Assembly: GCF_018863395.1 (NCBI RefSeq)
Contig: NZ_JAHKRR010000003.1
Coordinates: forward strand, 124,001-188,000
Direction of reading: 5' to 3'
Source: Sinomicrobium weinanense
GTDB taxonomy: Bacteria; Bacteroidota; Bacteroidia; Flavobacteriales; Flavobacteriaceae
Length of the DNA stretch: 64,000 nucleotides
Below the pieces are notes generated by a model. That model was not told where the DNA came from, searched no databases, and saw only the letters and a program-made list of their open reading frames with translations. How positions within the stretch are numbered: the first letter of the stretch is position 1; every line of letters begins with the position of its first letter. This document shows, piece by piece, positions 34,626 through 43,717 of the stretch. Position numbers and translations under genes: made by a program.

Positions 34626-36503
34626 ATGTTTCGAAAATCACTATTTACCGGGTTGCTATTGGTTTCTGCAATGGCATTACAGGCCCAGGAACTATACCAT
34701 CCGCGCGATGTAAAAAAAGCCTATAAAAACCAGACCCGTAGCAAGGACGGGAACCCCGGGGCCCGCTATTGGCAGAACAAAGGGGTATATACCATAGACC
34801 TGACGGTAAGTCCGCCGGATCGGAAAGTCACCGGGAAAGAAACCATTGTGTATACCAACCAGAGTCCCGATACCTTAAAAACCCTGAACTTTAAACTCTT
34901 CCTTAACCAGCATAAACCCGGAGCGGCACGTTTGGGGCAGGCATCGGAAGACTACCTGACCTCCGGCATGCATATCGATGCCTATACCGAAAACGGCGTA
35001 ACGCGGGAATGGACCGACAAAAACGACGGCACCAACAAAATGATAGAGCTGGCGACCCCGCTGGCCCCGAATGCCAGCATCACTTTGGGCATTGACTGGC
35101 ATTTTGACGTATCTGTGCAAAGCGGGAGAGAAGGGGCCATTGACGAGACCACCTTCTTCCTTGCCTATTTCTTTCCGAGGGTAGCCGTGTATGACGATTA
35201 CCGCGGATGGGATACTATGAACTTTAACGGGGCACAGGAGTTCTACAATGATTTTAACGATTATACTTTTTCGGTAACCGTTCCCGCCAATTATATTGTA
35301 TGGGCCACGGGAGACCTGCAAAACCCGGATGAGGTATTGCAACCGCATTACGCCAAGCTCCTGGAGCAATCCATGACCTCGGACGAGGTGGTACATATTG
35401 CCACCAAAGAAGACCTGGAAGGCCATAAGGTAACCCGGCAAAACCCGGCCAATACCTGGAGGTGGAAGGCAGATAATATTACGGATATCGCCATTGCCAT
35501 CAGTGACCATTACCTGTGGGATGCCGGTAGTGTGATAGTAGACAAGACCACGGGGCGCCGCGCCAGTGTACAGGCAGCCTACGACGAACCTTCGGAAGAC
35601 TTTAAGGAGATGGTGAACTATGGTAAGCACGCGATGGACTGGTTTTCCAACAACTACCCCGGCGTGCCCTACCCCTACTCCAAATCGACCATTGTTCGCG
35701 GTTTTGCCGATATGGAATACCCGATGATGGTCAACGACAGTTCGTTCCCTGAAGCGGAATTTGCCCGTTTTGTGGTAGAGCATGAGATAGCACACACCTA
35801 TTTCCCGTTCTACATGGGCATTAACGAAACCCGTTTCGGCTTTATGGACGAAGGCTGGGCCACCACCCTGGAGTACCTGATCGGTATCCATGACCTGGGT
35901 AAAGAAAAAGCCACGGAAAACTTTAAGAAGTTCCGGGTAAGCAAATGGGCTGGCAATGCCGATATGGAATATGACCTGCCCGTCATTACCCCCCTCAATG
36001 CGCTGAACGGCGTAGCCATAAGAGCCAATGCCTATGGAAAAGCGGCCATCGGGTACCTGGCGATGAAGGAATACCTGGGCGATGCCGGATTCAGCAAAGC
36101 CCTGAAAGGCTATATGGCCCGCTGGAACGGAAAACATCCTATGCCCTGGGATTTCTTCTACTCGTTCAACGATATTACGGGCAAGAACCTCAACTGGTTC
36201 TGGAACAGGTGGTATTTCAGCAATAATCATATAGACATTGCTGTAACCGACGCCTCTTATCAAAAAAATACCCTGACCATAACCCTCGAAAACGTGGGTG
36301 GTATGCCGGCTCCCGTAACCATTATACTGACGGATAAAAACGGAAAAACGCAGGAATTCCACCAGACCCCGGCCATCTGGGAATCCAACCCGGACAAAGC
36401 GGTGGTTAAGCTGAAAAATGTAAAGAACATTACCAATGTCAGCCTGGATGGGGGTATTTTTATGGATGCCGATACCTCCAACGATGCGTTCGTTATAAAA
36501 TAA
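34626..36503 (+). CDS. Secreted M1-family zinc metallopeptidase (625 aa)
   Basis: Aminopeptidase-type exopeptidase, predicted exported by signal peptide MFRKSLFTGLLLVSAMALQAQ. The mature part starts with the beta-saddle of M1 enzymes (GVYTIDLTVSPPDRKVTGKE). Zinc ligands His386 and His390 (HEIAH) and Glu409 are present with the canonical 18-residue spacing (GFMDEGWATTLEY). The GxMEN exopeptidase motif is replaced by GFADMEYPMM. The gene is GC-rich relative to the 4-10 kb block, and a long frame on the opposite strand is only a codon-usage shadow. Confidence 0.93.
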   Translation: MFRKSLFTGLLLVSAMALQAQELYHPRDVKKAYKNQTRSKDGNPGARYWQNKGVYTIDLTVSPPDRKVTGKETIVYTNQSPDTLKTLNFKLFLNQHKPGAARLGQASEDYLTSGMHIDAYTENGVTREWTDKNDGTNKMIELATPLAPNASITLGIDWHFDVSVQSGREGAIDETTFFLAYFFPRVAVYDDYRGWDTMNFNGAQEFYNDFNDYTFSVTVPANYIVWATGDLQNPDEVLQPHYAKLLEQSMTSDEVVHIATKEDLEGHKVTRQNPANTWRWKADNITDIAIAISDHYLWDAGSVIVDKTTGRRASVQAAYDEPSEDFKEMVNYGKHAMDWFSNNYPGVPYPYSKSTIVRGFADMEYPMMVNDSSFPEAEFARFVVEHEIAHTYFPFYMGINETRFGFMDEGWATTLEYLIGIHDLGKEKATENFKKFRVSKWAGNADMEYDLPVITPLNALNGVAIRANAYGKAAIGYLAMKEYLGDAGFSKALKGYMARWNGKHPMPWDFFYSFNDITGKNLNWFWNRWYFSNNHIDIAVTDASYQKNTLTITLENVGGMPAPVTIILTDKNGKTQEFHQTPAIWESNPDKAVVKLKNVKNITNVSLDGGIFMDADTSNDAFVIK

Positions 36504-36543
36504 CCTGCAAAGCATAGCGCAGAATATCCGGCCGTATAAACGA

Positions 36544-36600
36544 GGGTGTCTTCTGAAAGTAATATTTATGTCACTCTGAACTTGTTTCAGGGTCCCATAA
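36544..36600 (+). repeat. Fragment of an intergenic inverted-repeat element
   Basis: GTGTCTTCTGAAAGTAATA and GTCACTCTGAACTTGTTTCA GGGTC mirror the ends and centre of the element at 61478-61591 (CTGTCTTCCAAAAAGTAGAT...TTTGTTTCAGAGTGATGGG). Only one half is present here. It lies between the M1 peptidase and the CHAP gene. Confidence 0.45.
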
Positions 36601-36630
36601 TGATTGTCCGATCATCGGGATGGGATTGTG

Positions 36631-36638
36631 TATATTTG
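36631..36638 (+). promoter_or_regulatory. Bacteroidota-type -7 element TATATTTG, almost at the start codon
   Basis: TATATTTG ends 8 bp before the ATG at 36647, so transcription would begin within a few bases of the start codon unless translation starts further in (a TTG at about 36674 is the alternative). Confidence 0.55.
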
Positions 36639-36646
36639 AATGTTAT

Positions 36647-37267
36647 ATGACCAAAATCCGTAAAGGCAGGATATTGAAAAAAAGACGCTGGATATATGTA
36701 ATTGCCGGGTTACTCATTCTGGGTTATACCGGGCTGCGGATTTTTAAGAAGATCAACTTTAATACCCGGTTTACGGTAGGCCAGAAAATTGATAGCCTGA
36801 ACAATGTTTTTGTTTTCCACAATGGCGGCGTTGATCACGTGGCGGGACGGAATACAACAACAGATGGTTATAACCTCGGACTGAAATACCAATGCGTGGA
36901 GTTTGTAAAAAGGTATTATTACGAACATTTAGACCATAGAATGCCCGACAGCTATGGGCATGCAAAAGATTTTTTTGACAAGACATTAACGGACGGACAG
37001 AAAAATCAAAAACGGAATTTAACGCAATACACCAATCCAAGTAAAACCAGGCCCCGTGTTGACGACCTCCTGGTGTTTAGCGGAACCCTGTTTAACAGAT
37101 ACGGCCATGTAGCCATAGTAGCTGCGGTAACCGACAATGAAGTGGAAATTATTCAGCAGAACCCCGGCCCTTCCGGTACATCGAGAGCATCATTCCGCCT
37201 CGACCGCAAAGAAGGAAAATGGAAAATAGAGAATACACGGATTTTAGGATGGCTGAGAAAAGAATAA
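36647..37267 (+). CDS. CHAP-domain amidase with N-terminal anchor (206 aa)
   Basis: An N-terminal membrane segment (about 18-34, WIYVIAGLLILGYTGLRIF) precedes a CHAP domain. The catalytic Cys is in LKYQCVEFVKRYYYE and the His in RYGHVAIVAAV, with an Asn/Glu region QQNPGPSG, as in cysteine amidases that cut peptidoglycan or glutathionylspermidine. The start at 36647 is chosen because an earlier ATG lies upstream of the promoter element. Location is the periplasmic side of the inner membrane. Confidence 0.85.
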   Translation: MTKIRKGRILKKRRWIYVIAGLLILGYTGLRIFKKINFNTRFTVGQKIDSLNNVFVFHNGGVDHVAGRNTTTDGYNLGLKYQCVEFVKRYYYEHLDHRMPDSYGHAKDFFDKTLTDGQKNQKRNLTQYTNPSKTRPRVDDLLVFSGTLFNRYGHVAIVAAVTDNEVEIIQQNPGPSGTSRASFRLDRKEGKWKIENTRILGWLRKE

Positions 37268-37351
37268 AAGACACTGCGCATAGGTATTTCGGTCAGATTC
37301 ACGTTTTATTCATAAATTAACCCGTACAAAGCAAACTCCGGGCAACATATA

Positions 37352-38878
37352 ATGCACAGCGAAACCGATAAAATAGAATTACAATATCTGAAACCGGAAG
37401 ACTACCCGGAGATCAAAGAGGCTATGGTATCGGCCTACCATTCCATGCCAGACGATTACTGGGCCGAGGACCAGATAAAAACCCTGCTGAACAAATTCCC
37501 GGAAGGCCAGGTGGTCATTAAGGTCAATGCCCAGATCGCGGGCTGTGCATTGGCAATCATTGTAAATTACAATAATTTCGAGGGCAATCATACCTTTAAT
37601 GAGATCACAGGAAACAACACTTTTGATACACATGCAGACGATGGCGATATGCTTTACGGCATCGATGTGTTTATTAAGCCGGAATTCCGGGGACTCCGCC
37701 TGGGCAGAAGGCTGTATGATTACCGCAAGGAACTCTGTGAAAAACTGAACCTTAAAGGCATTGCGTTTGGTGGAAGAATTCCGAATTACCACAAATATTC
37801 GGATACCCTGAGCCCCAAGGAGTATATTGAAAAAGTAAGGAAAAAGGAAATTCACGACCCGGTCCTGAATTTTCAGATATCCAACGATTTTCACCCCACC
37901 CGTATCCTTAAAGGCTACCTGGATGGCGATAAGGCTTCTGAAGAGTTTGCCGTTTTACTGGAATGGGACAATATTTATTATGAAAAACCGACCCGAAAGG
38001 CCGCCACCCAGAAAAGTGTGGTCCGCCTGGGCTTAGTGCAATGGCAGATGCGGCCTTATAAGAATGTGGCTTCTTTACTTCAACAGGCCGAATATTTTAT
38101 AGATACCCTGTCGGGCTACCGGGCAGATTTTGCACTTTTCCCGGAGTTTTTCAATGCCCCTTTAATGGCCGAGTACAACCATCTTTCAGAGCCCGAAGCC
38201 ATTCGCGAACTGGCCAGGCATACCGACAACATTGTCCAGGAATTCTCTAAACTGTCCATCTCGCACAATATCAACATCGTGGCCGGCAGCATGCCCGAGA
38301 TCAGGGACGACAACCTGTATAACGTGGGCTATCTGTGTAAAAGGGACGGCACCATAGAACGCTACGAAAAAATACACGTTACTCCCGATGAAGCAAAAGT
38401 ATGGGGCATGCAGGGCGGAAACCAGCTCCGGGTTTTCGATACCGACTGCGGAAAGATCAGCATTCTGATATGCTATGATGCCGAATTCCCGGAACTCAGC
38501 CGTTTGCTGGCCGATGAGGGTATGGATATCCTCTTTGTACCATTTCTGACCGACACCCAGAACGGTTATTCCAGGGTAAGGCTATGCGCACAGGCCAGGG
38601 CTATAGAAAACGAATGTTATGTGGCCATTGCCGGCAGCGTGGGCAACCTGCCCAATGTGCATAATATGGACATACAGTTTGCGCAATCCATGGTTTTTAC
38701 ACCCTGTGATTTTGCCTTTCCCACCAATGGTATAAAAGCCGAAGCCACCCCCAATACCGAAATGATATTGCTGGCCGATGTAGACCTGGGCCTGTTACGG
38801 GAACTGCACGAGTTCGGCAGTGTAAAAAACCTGAAAGACAGAAGAACGGATATTTTTGAATTGCGAAAGAAAATTTAA
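37352..38878 (+). CDS. Bifunctional GNAT acetyltransferase / carbon-nitrogen hydrolase (508 aa)
   Basis: Cytoplasmic fusion. Residues about 5-200 are a GNAT fold, with the acetyl-CoA loop FRGLRLGRRLYDYRKEL. Residues about 225-500 are a nitrilase-type amidohydrolase with the Glu (LFPEFFNAP), Lys (RYEKIHVTPDE) and Cys (ISILICYDAEFPE) triad. The pair is a known annotation class in Bacteroidota and Proteobacteria. The reaction is not established; acylation and deacylation of the same small amide is a reasonable guess. It is likely monocistronic. Confidence 0.92.
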   Translation: MHSETDKIELQYLKPEDYPEIKEAMVSAYHSMPDDYWAEDQIKTLLNKFPEGQVVIKVNAQIAGCALAIIVNYNNFEGNHTFNEITGNNTFDTHADDGDMLYGIDVFIKPEFRGLRLGRRLYDYRKELCEKLNLKGIAFGGRIPNYHKYSDTLSPKEYIEKVRKKEIHDPVLNFQISNDFHPTRILKGYLDGDKASEEFAVLLEWDNIYYEKPTRKAATQKSVVRLGLVQWQMRPYKNVASLLQQAEYFIDTLSGYRADFALFPEFFNAPLMAEYNHLSEPEAIRELARHTDNIVQEFSKLSISHNINIVAGSMPEIRDDNLYNVGYLCKRDGTIERYEKIHVTPDEAKVWGMQGGNQLRVFDTDCGKISILICYDAEFPELSRLLADEGMDILFVPFLTDTQNGYSRVRLCAQARAIENECYVAIAGSVGNLPNVHNMDIQFAQSMVFTPCDFAFPTNGIKAEATPNTEMILLADVDLGLLRELHEFGSVKNLKDRRTDIFELRKKI

Positions 38879-39134
38879 ACCGGTTTATCCTTCAGGTCGT
38901 AACATTAATCCCCCGTTTGAGTACAGCAAAACCGGATACTTATTGTATCTAATATTTGTATCGTACATCGAAGTAATAACATATTCTTTTTTTCGTTTAG
39001 CAGGACATCTTTTTAGACTGCAACATATTGATAATCAGGAATAAAATAATCTTAACAAATAAAAGAAAATATCCGGTTAAAATATCCGAATAACATTTTG
39101 AATCGTCCCTGAACCGGCCTATCTTAGCCCTTCC

Positions 39135-39866
39135 ATGGACACTATCACTTTTTATATATTGAGCATTTTCTTTATTGCCACCCTGGTGCGTTCCACCTTT
39201 GGTTTTGGCGAATCCCTGGTGGCTGTGCCCCTGCTTATCCTGCTTATTCCCCTGGACATTGCGGTACCGCTTTCGGTACTGATATCCATAACCATAGCTT
39301 TGGTTATCGTGGTGCAGGACAGGAAGCAGATACACCTTGACAGCGCCAAATGGCTTATCGTTTTTGCCTTTCTGGGAATCCCCATAGGCCTGCTTCTGCT
39401 TATTTACGGCAATGAGACCTTTATAAAATGTGGCCTGGGGCTCTTTCTTATTCTATATGCCATATATTCCATGGTTTCCACCCGGAAATTCCGCCTGGCA
39501 TCCGACAATAAGGTATGGCTCTTTGTCTGCGGTTTTTTATCGGGAGTGTTTGGCGGTGCCTATGGCATTAACGGACCACCTCTCGTAGTCTATGGCAATA
39601 TGCGCAACTGGACGGCCAAACATTTCAGGGCCACATTGCAGGCGTATTTTCTGCCGGCTGGTGCTATGGGCATGCTGGGTTATTGGTACAAAGGGCTCTG
39701 GAGCCCCACTGTAACCCATTACTTTTTTATAGTGCTGCCCGTTGTGATCCCCGCCATTTTTATAGGAAGGTCCCTGAACCGAAAATTGAGCCAAGATACT
39801 TTTTTAAACTATATCTATACCGGCCTCATAGCTATTGGCCTGTTATTGTTGTACCAGTCTTTGTAA
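39135..39866 (+). CDS. TSUP family (TauE/SafE) anion exporter (243 aa)
   Basis: Six to eight hydrophobic helices with the TSUP N-terminal signature ATLVRSTFGFGESLVAVPLL and the repeat signature FLSGVFGGAYGINGPPLVVYG in the second half. Family members export sulfite, sulfoacetate or other organosulfur anions. A sulfate activation operon lies 8-12 kb away, which is only suggestive. Proper start at the first ATG. Confidence 0.93.
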   Translation: MDTITFYILSIFFIATLVRSTFGFGESLVAVPLLILLIPLDIAVPLSVLISITIALVIVVQDRKQIHLDSAKWLIVFAFLGIPIGLLLLIYGNETFIKCGLGLFLILYAIYSMVSTRKFRLASDNKVWLFVCGFLSGVFGGAYGINGPPLVVYGNMRNWTAKHFRATLQAYFLPAGAMGMLGYWYKGLWSPTVTHYFFIVLPVVIPAIFIGRSLNRKLSQDTFLNYIYTGLIAIGLLLLYQSL

Positions 39867-40142
39867 TAAGCAGGTGGAGATATGGGTTTTGCAGGCAGAA
39901 GCCAATATAGTACTGGAGAGTTATCAAAAAAATCTGTATTTTTAAAAACCGTATCCGATCCATTTCGGAAATCGTACAGCCTTGCTTCCGGGACACTCCT
40001 CCTACCCGCAGAATACAGGCTAAGACCGCTTTTACCCAAAATTTGAAGCAAACAGGAATGTGGTTCAGATCTTATCGGGCCAAAACAATGATACAATCAG
40101 TGTAAGCCGATTTTTAAAATTTACTCAACAGCATTATAAAAC

Positions 40143-40967
40143 ATGAACAATATCATAACATACCAGCGCAGATTAATTGGTGTAGAAAAAAAACTGGGCT
40201 TTTTATATGTGCCGGCAAAAGCAAGGGATTTGTTGCCTCATGAAAACAGTTCGATAAAAGTATGGTTCCCCGGAGACACCAAGCCCAAACACAAGAATTA
40301 TAACACAGACCACAATCGTATTTTTGGAATGACACCATTCTATAAAAAACACCATCTGAATGCGGGTGATGTGGTATCTGTAGAGGTGTCTGATCAGGGT
40401 ATTAAAGTAAATATACAAGACATTGAGGTCATCGAAGATACAGATGAAAACGGAAAGGAAGATTTTATAGACACATCCGGTTTATCCGCACAATCAAAAG
40501 GTAATATAGGGGAAGACCGTATTAAAGAAATTATCTTGTTATATAGCCAGGGCTTACTCAATGTATATAAACCGGTCATAGACGAGCGTGGCATTGACTT
40601 GATCGTATTAAAGGAAAAAATCTATAATCCTGTCTATTTACAGGTAAAGACCCGCTTTAACGTATATAAGCGTAACAGAATGATACTAAACATCAATGGT
40701 AATACTTTTAAAGAGCATCATTCCTATTATATAATAGGGTTATCATTCAATCCGACTAAGATGGAAATAGATGAGGATATCCTATTTTTACCTTCAAAAG
40801 ATGTGCTTAAACTGGCAAGCCGTTTGGCAAATGGCGATTACCGCATCACCATATCAATGGCGAACGGAAAAACCACAGGTAAATACAAAAAGTATTTTGT
40901 AAATAAAGAAGAACTGGTGAACAAACTCATAGAAAGGATAGACATCGTAAATGAGATCGTAAATTAA
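40143..40967 (+). CDS. Putative restriction-type nuclease: B3-like DNA-binding plus PD-(D/E)XK domain (274 aa)
   Basis: The N-terminal 100 residues (VPAKARDLLP, NRIFGMTPFYKKHHLNAGDVVSVEV) resemble the B3/EcoRII-N type DNA-recognition fold, whose R-x-x-G...F...L-x-x-G-D-x-V pattern is visible. Residues about 120-180 contain the PD-(D/E)XK set: GNIGEDRIKE (Glu), DERGIDLIVL (Asp) and YLQVKTRFN (Gln-x-Lys). No methyltransferase gene is next to it, so it is not a normal type II system. It could be an orphan restriction nuclease, an antiphage nuclease or a repair factor. Pattern-level call only. Confidence 0.6.
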   Translation: MNNIITYQRRLIGVEKKLGFLYVPAKARDLLPHENSSIKVWFPGDTKPKHKNYNTDHNRIFGMTPFYKKHHLNAGDVVSVEVSDQGIKVNIQDIEVIEDTDENGKEDFIDTSGLSAQSKGNIGEDRIKEIILLYSQGLLNVYKPVIDERGIDLIVLKEKIYNPVYLQVKTRFNVYKRNRMILNINGNTFKEHHSYYIIGLSFNPTKMEIDEDILFLPSKDVLKLASRLANGDYRITISMANGKTTGKYKKYFVNKEELVNKLIERIDIVNEIVN

Positions 40968-41101
40968 ACAGGTACAAAACATCGATGCTGCATTCGGCCA
41001 CAGGTACAAAAAGAACCGAAAATTGCCCCTAATTTTATACCTGTGCTTACCAATTATACCGCTTAAAGACCTGTTTCCCTAAAAAAAATCAATTAAATAA
41101 A

Positions 41102-41130
41102 TTGAAAACCAAATAATTAATATACCTTTG
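41102..41130 (+). promoter_or_regulatory. Promoter of the first cold-shock gene
   Basis: TTG at 41102-41104 and TACCTTTG at 41123-41130 with 18-bp spacing, a textbook Bacteroidota promoter. The same pair with the same spacing precedes the second csp gene at 41525-41553. Confidence 0.8.
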
Positions 41131-41151
41131 CACTCAATAATTTTTATTAAA

Positions 41152-41343
41152 ATGAATAAAGGAACAGTAAAATTTTTCAATGACGCCAAAGGTTTTGGTT
41201 TCATTACACCCGAAGATGGTGGAGACGATGTATTTGTACATGCATCAGGATTAACCGAGAACATCCGTGAGAACGACGAAGTTTCTTACGAAGTAGAACA
41301 AGGTAAAAAAGGCCTTAACGCAGTAAATGTTACAGTGATATAA
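41152..41343 (+). CDS. Cold-shock domain protein (63 aa)
   Basis: CspA-type RNA chaperone made of one five-strand OB fold: [18 protein letters not shown] (RNP1), DDVFVHAS (RNP2). The start at 41152 matches its tandem copy; an in-frame ATG eight codons earlier is not conserved between them. It has its own promoter and terminator. Confidence 0.97.
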   Translation: MNKGTVKFFNDAKGFGFITPEDGGDDVFVHASGLTENIRENDEVSYEVEQGKKGLNAVNVTVI

Positions 41344-41369
41344 ATATATCCTTATCATATTATTGTCAG

Positions 41370-41396
41370 ACCGCTCCTTTTCAGAGCGGTTTTTTT
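41370..41396 (+). terminator. Terminator of the first cold-shock gene
   Basis: ACCGCTC (41370-41376) pairs with GAGCGGT (41384-41390), followed by a run of seven T. Confidence 0.9.
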
Positions 41397-41524
41397 ATGC
41401 GCATTCCACAACCCTGACAGGATATCACAGGCAAACAACCTATCTCAATAGACGGCATTATCCCTGTAACAGGCAGCCTTCGGGAGTGTTCCCGGGAAAA
41501 AGGCAAATAAACCCACTAAAATCA

Positions 41525-41553
41525 TTGATAACCAAATAATTAAACTACCTTTG
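41525..41553 (+). promoter_or_regulatory. Promoter of the second cold-shock gene
   Basis: TTG at 41525-41527, TACCTTTG at 41546-41553, 18-bp spacing. The intervening ACCAAATAATTAA block is also shared with the first csp promoter. Confidence 0.8.
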
Positions 41554-41573
41554 ACCTTATAATTTATTTTAAA

Positions 41574-41765
41574 ATGGATAAAGGAACAGTAAAATTTTTC
41601 AATGACGCCAGGGGTTATGGCTTCATTACTCCCGATGATGGCGGAAAAGATGTATTTGTACATACATCAGGACTGAACAGCCACATCCGTGACAACGACA
41701 AAGTTACGTATAGTGTGGAACAAGGTCAGAAGGGCCTTACAGCTATAAATGTTACGGCTGTATAA
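41574..41765 (+). CDS. Cold-shock domain protein, tandem copy (63 aa)
   Basis: Same length and layout as the copy at 41152, with changes mainly on the surface ([20 protein letters not shown]). Tandem duplication includes promoter, gene and terminator, so each copy can be regulated alone. Confidence 0.97.
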   Translation: MDKGTVKFFNDARGYGFITPDDGGKDVFVHTSGLNSHIRDNDKVTYSVEQGQKGLTAINVTAV

Positions 41766-41789
41766 CATACTCTTGTCATAGTATTATCT

Positions 41790-41817
41790 GGCCGCTCTAT
41801 CCGGGGCGGTCTTTTTT
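41790..41817 (+). terminator. Terminator of the second cold-shock gene
   Basis: GGCCGCTC and GGGGCGGTC form a stem with loop TATCC, followed by TTTTTT (41812-41817). Confidence 0.85.
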
Positions 41818-41892
41818 GTTACGATCATTGCACCCGGGTATCGGAACAGACTTTATGAAAAACCTCCTTCACTGCATATTCAACAAACCTTT

Positions 41893-42124
41893 AGAGACTG
41901 TCTAAATTTTGTTTTTGGAATATTTTATAGTATGTGTTTTTGTCAAACGAAGGTATTTTGAGGGACATCGCCTTAGCTACGTGCCGAAAAATAGCTGAAG
42001 TACGGTTGCTGAGCGAAGCCGAAGCATGGTGGAAAAAGACCCGTAAAAAACCGAAGGCGATGCCCTGAGCCCTTCGATAAACTCAGGAACCACTTGCCGA
42101 AGGGATAAAACTTAGACAGTCTCT
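41893..42124 (+). mobile_element. MITE-like element with 18-bp terminal inverted repeats
   Basis: The left end AGAGACTGTCTAAATTTT (41893-41910) is the inverse of the right end AAAACTTAGACAGTCTCT (42107-42124) with one mismatch. Inside are a second inverted pair (GGGACATCGCCTT / AAGGCGATGCCC) and a hairpin CCTGA...TCAGG. No frame codes for a transposase. Elements with GAGACTGTCTA ends and CCTGAGC...TTCG cores are common between Bacteroidota genes. A shorter relative lies at 61478-61591. Confidence 0.7.
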
Positions 42125-42480
42125 TAATATAACATATTCTTAGGGCTTTAAATTAGGAATAGCAAAATATTTGACTTATCTTGTACTATGATAAAATATA
42201 GTTCAGCAGGTCTTCATTTTTAGTGTTTTTTTGTTCTTTTATTGAATTCTTTTCTGTATTTTACATGGCAATAGTGCACTAAACATTTACAAGCTGAATT
42301 TAAAGGATATGCAGAGGGCAGGTGAAGTTTTCTTAATGTGACATAAGAATTCAGAATAAAGCAAGTATTTCTTTCTCTATTTTTCCCAACTTTCCATCTT
42401 TCTTTACAACAAGGCCAGGATATTTTGGTCTTGTCTCCCGGTAAATAGCTAAAAAGACCGCAGCTTAAAAAGACCATATT
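42125..42480 (+). other. 356-bp upstream region of the desaturase
   Basis: No gene. TATTTGAC at about 42169 could be a -7 element, which would give the desaturase an unusually long leader of about 300 bases. Nothing else clear was found. Confidence 0.35.
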
Positions 42481-43581
42481 ATGAGTACCCTTAAATTTTC
42501 AGCAAACAAGCATTCCGACTTCTCCAAGACATTGAGAAGCAGGGTAAATGCTTATTTTAAGACCCACAACATCAGCAAACATGCCAATAAGAGCATGGTA
42601 AGCAAAACGGCTGTTATGCTTTTTGCTTTCTTTGCTCCCCTGATTCTTATAAATACCGGTATCATTCATCATACCCTCCTGCTCTTTGTCCTGTACACGG
42701 TCAGTGGACTGGGGATGGCGGGGATAGGAATGGGCGTTATGCACGATGCCATTCACGGCTCTTATTCGAAGCACCGAAAAGTAAACAAGTACCTGGGCTA
42801 TACCATGAACCTCATAGGCGCCAATGCCACAGTATGGAAAATACAGCACAATGTCTTGCACCATACCTATACCAACATTCAGCATGCGGACGATGACATC
42901 AATGTTCCGTTCTTTCTGAGGTTTTCGCCACATGCCAGAAGATACTGGCTGCACAGGTTTCAGCATGTCTACGTATGGTTCTTTTACAGTATTTCCACCC
43001 TGATGTGGATCACTGCCAAAGACTTTGTAAGGCTTACCCGGTATAAGAAAATGGGGTTGCTGAACCGGGAACAGGAATACAAAAGAGAACTCTTTAAACT
43101 GATAGGGTGGAAATTGCTCTATTACTCCTATGCACTGATCCTGCCGCTTATCATGGTTCCTCTGTCGCCCTGGATCGTTATACTGGCCTTTTTATGTATG
43201 CATGTGGTCACCGGTCTGTGGATAAGCAGTATTTTCCAGGTGGCTCATGTTATGCCCAGCACCGAATATCCCCTGGCCGACAGGGACGGGGTCATAGAGA
43301 ACGACTGGTTTCTCCATCAATTGGAGACTACCAGTAATTTTTCTCCCCGGAGCCGTTTCTTCTCATGGCTTATTGGAGGACTGAACTACCAGGTAGAGCA
43401 TCATTTACTACCTCATATATGTCATATTCACTACCGGAAGATCTCTCATATCGTCATAGAGACTGCACATGAATACGGTCTTCCGTACCATATGAAAAAA
43501 ACTTTTGTCTCTGCGATTGCAGATCATGTAAGAATGCTGCGACAATTGGGAAAAACAGAAATGGCAACGGTCTCTTCCTGA
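42481..43581 (+). CDS. Membrane fatty acid (acyl-CoA/acyl-lipid) desaturase (366 aa)
   Basis: Integral membrane di-iron enzyme that puts double bonds into fatty acyl chains. The three histidine boxes are all present: His88-DAI-His92, His123-NVLHH (to 128) and QVEHH (304-308). About four membrane helices surround them (for example residues 46-85 and 215-250). The gene follows two cold-shock genes, which fits membrane fluidity control at low temperature. The third box with Gln resembles front-end desaturases, so the acceptor may be a lipid-linked chain. Confidence 0.93.
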   Translation: MSTLKFSANKHSDFSKTLRSRVNAYFKTHNISKHANKSMVSKTAVMLFAFFAPLILINTGIIHHTLLLFVLYTVSGLGMAGIGMGVMHDAIHGSYSKHRKVNKYLGYTMNLIGANATVWKIQHNVLHHTYTNIQHADDDINVPFFLRFSPHARRYWLHRFQHVYVWFFYSISTLMWITAKDFVRLTRYKKMGLLNREQEYKRELFKLIGWKLLYYSYALILPLIMVPLSPWIVILAFLCMHVVTGLWISSIFQVAHVMPSTEYPLADRDGVIENDWFLHQLETTSNFSPRSRFFSWLIGGLNYQVEHHLLPHICHIHYRKISHIVIETAHEYGLPYHMKKTFVSAIADHVRMLRQLGKTEMATVSS

Positions 43582-43717
43582 CAGTTTTGCCTGCACCCGG
43601 GCGACGAACACGTAAACGAAGAGAACTTGGTTTTGATCACATTCGCTTAACAGGTATTTCTATGTGAAGAATCAGGAAAGTTAATTCCGGAAAGGGAAAC
43701 AATAATTGACACCCAGC

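Noticed and set aside
34875-36515. 546-codon open frame on the minus strand inside the M1 peptidase
   Set aside because: Antisense to a gene with intact zinc-binding and signal sequence; it results from the codon use of the real gene.
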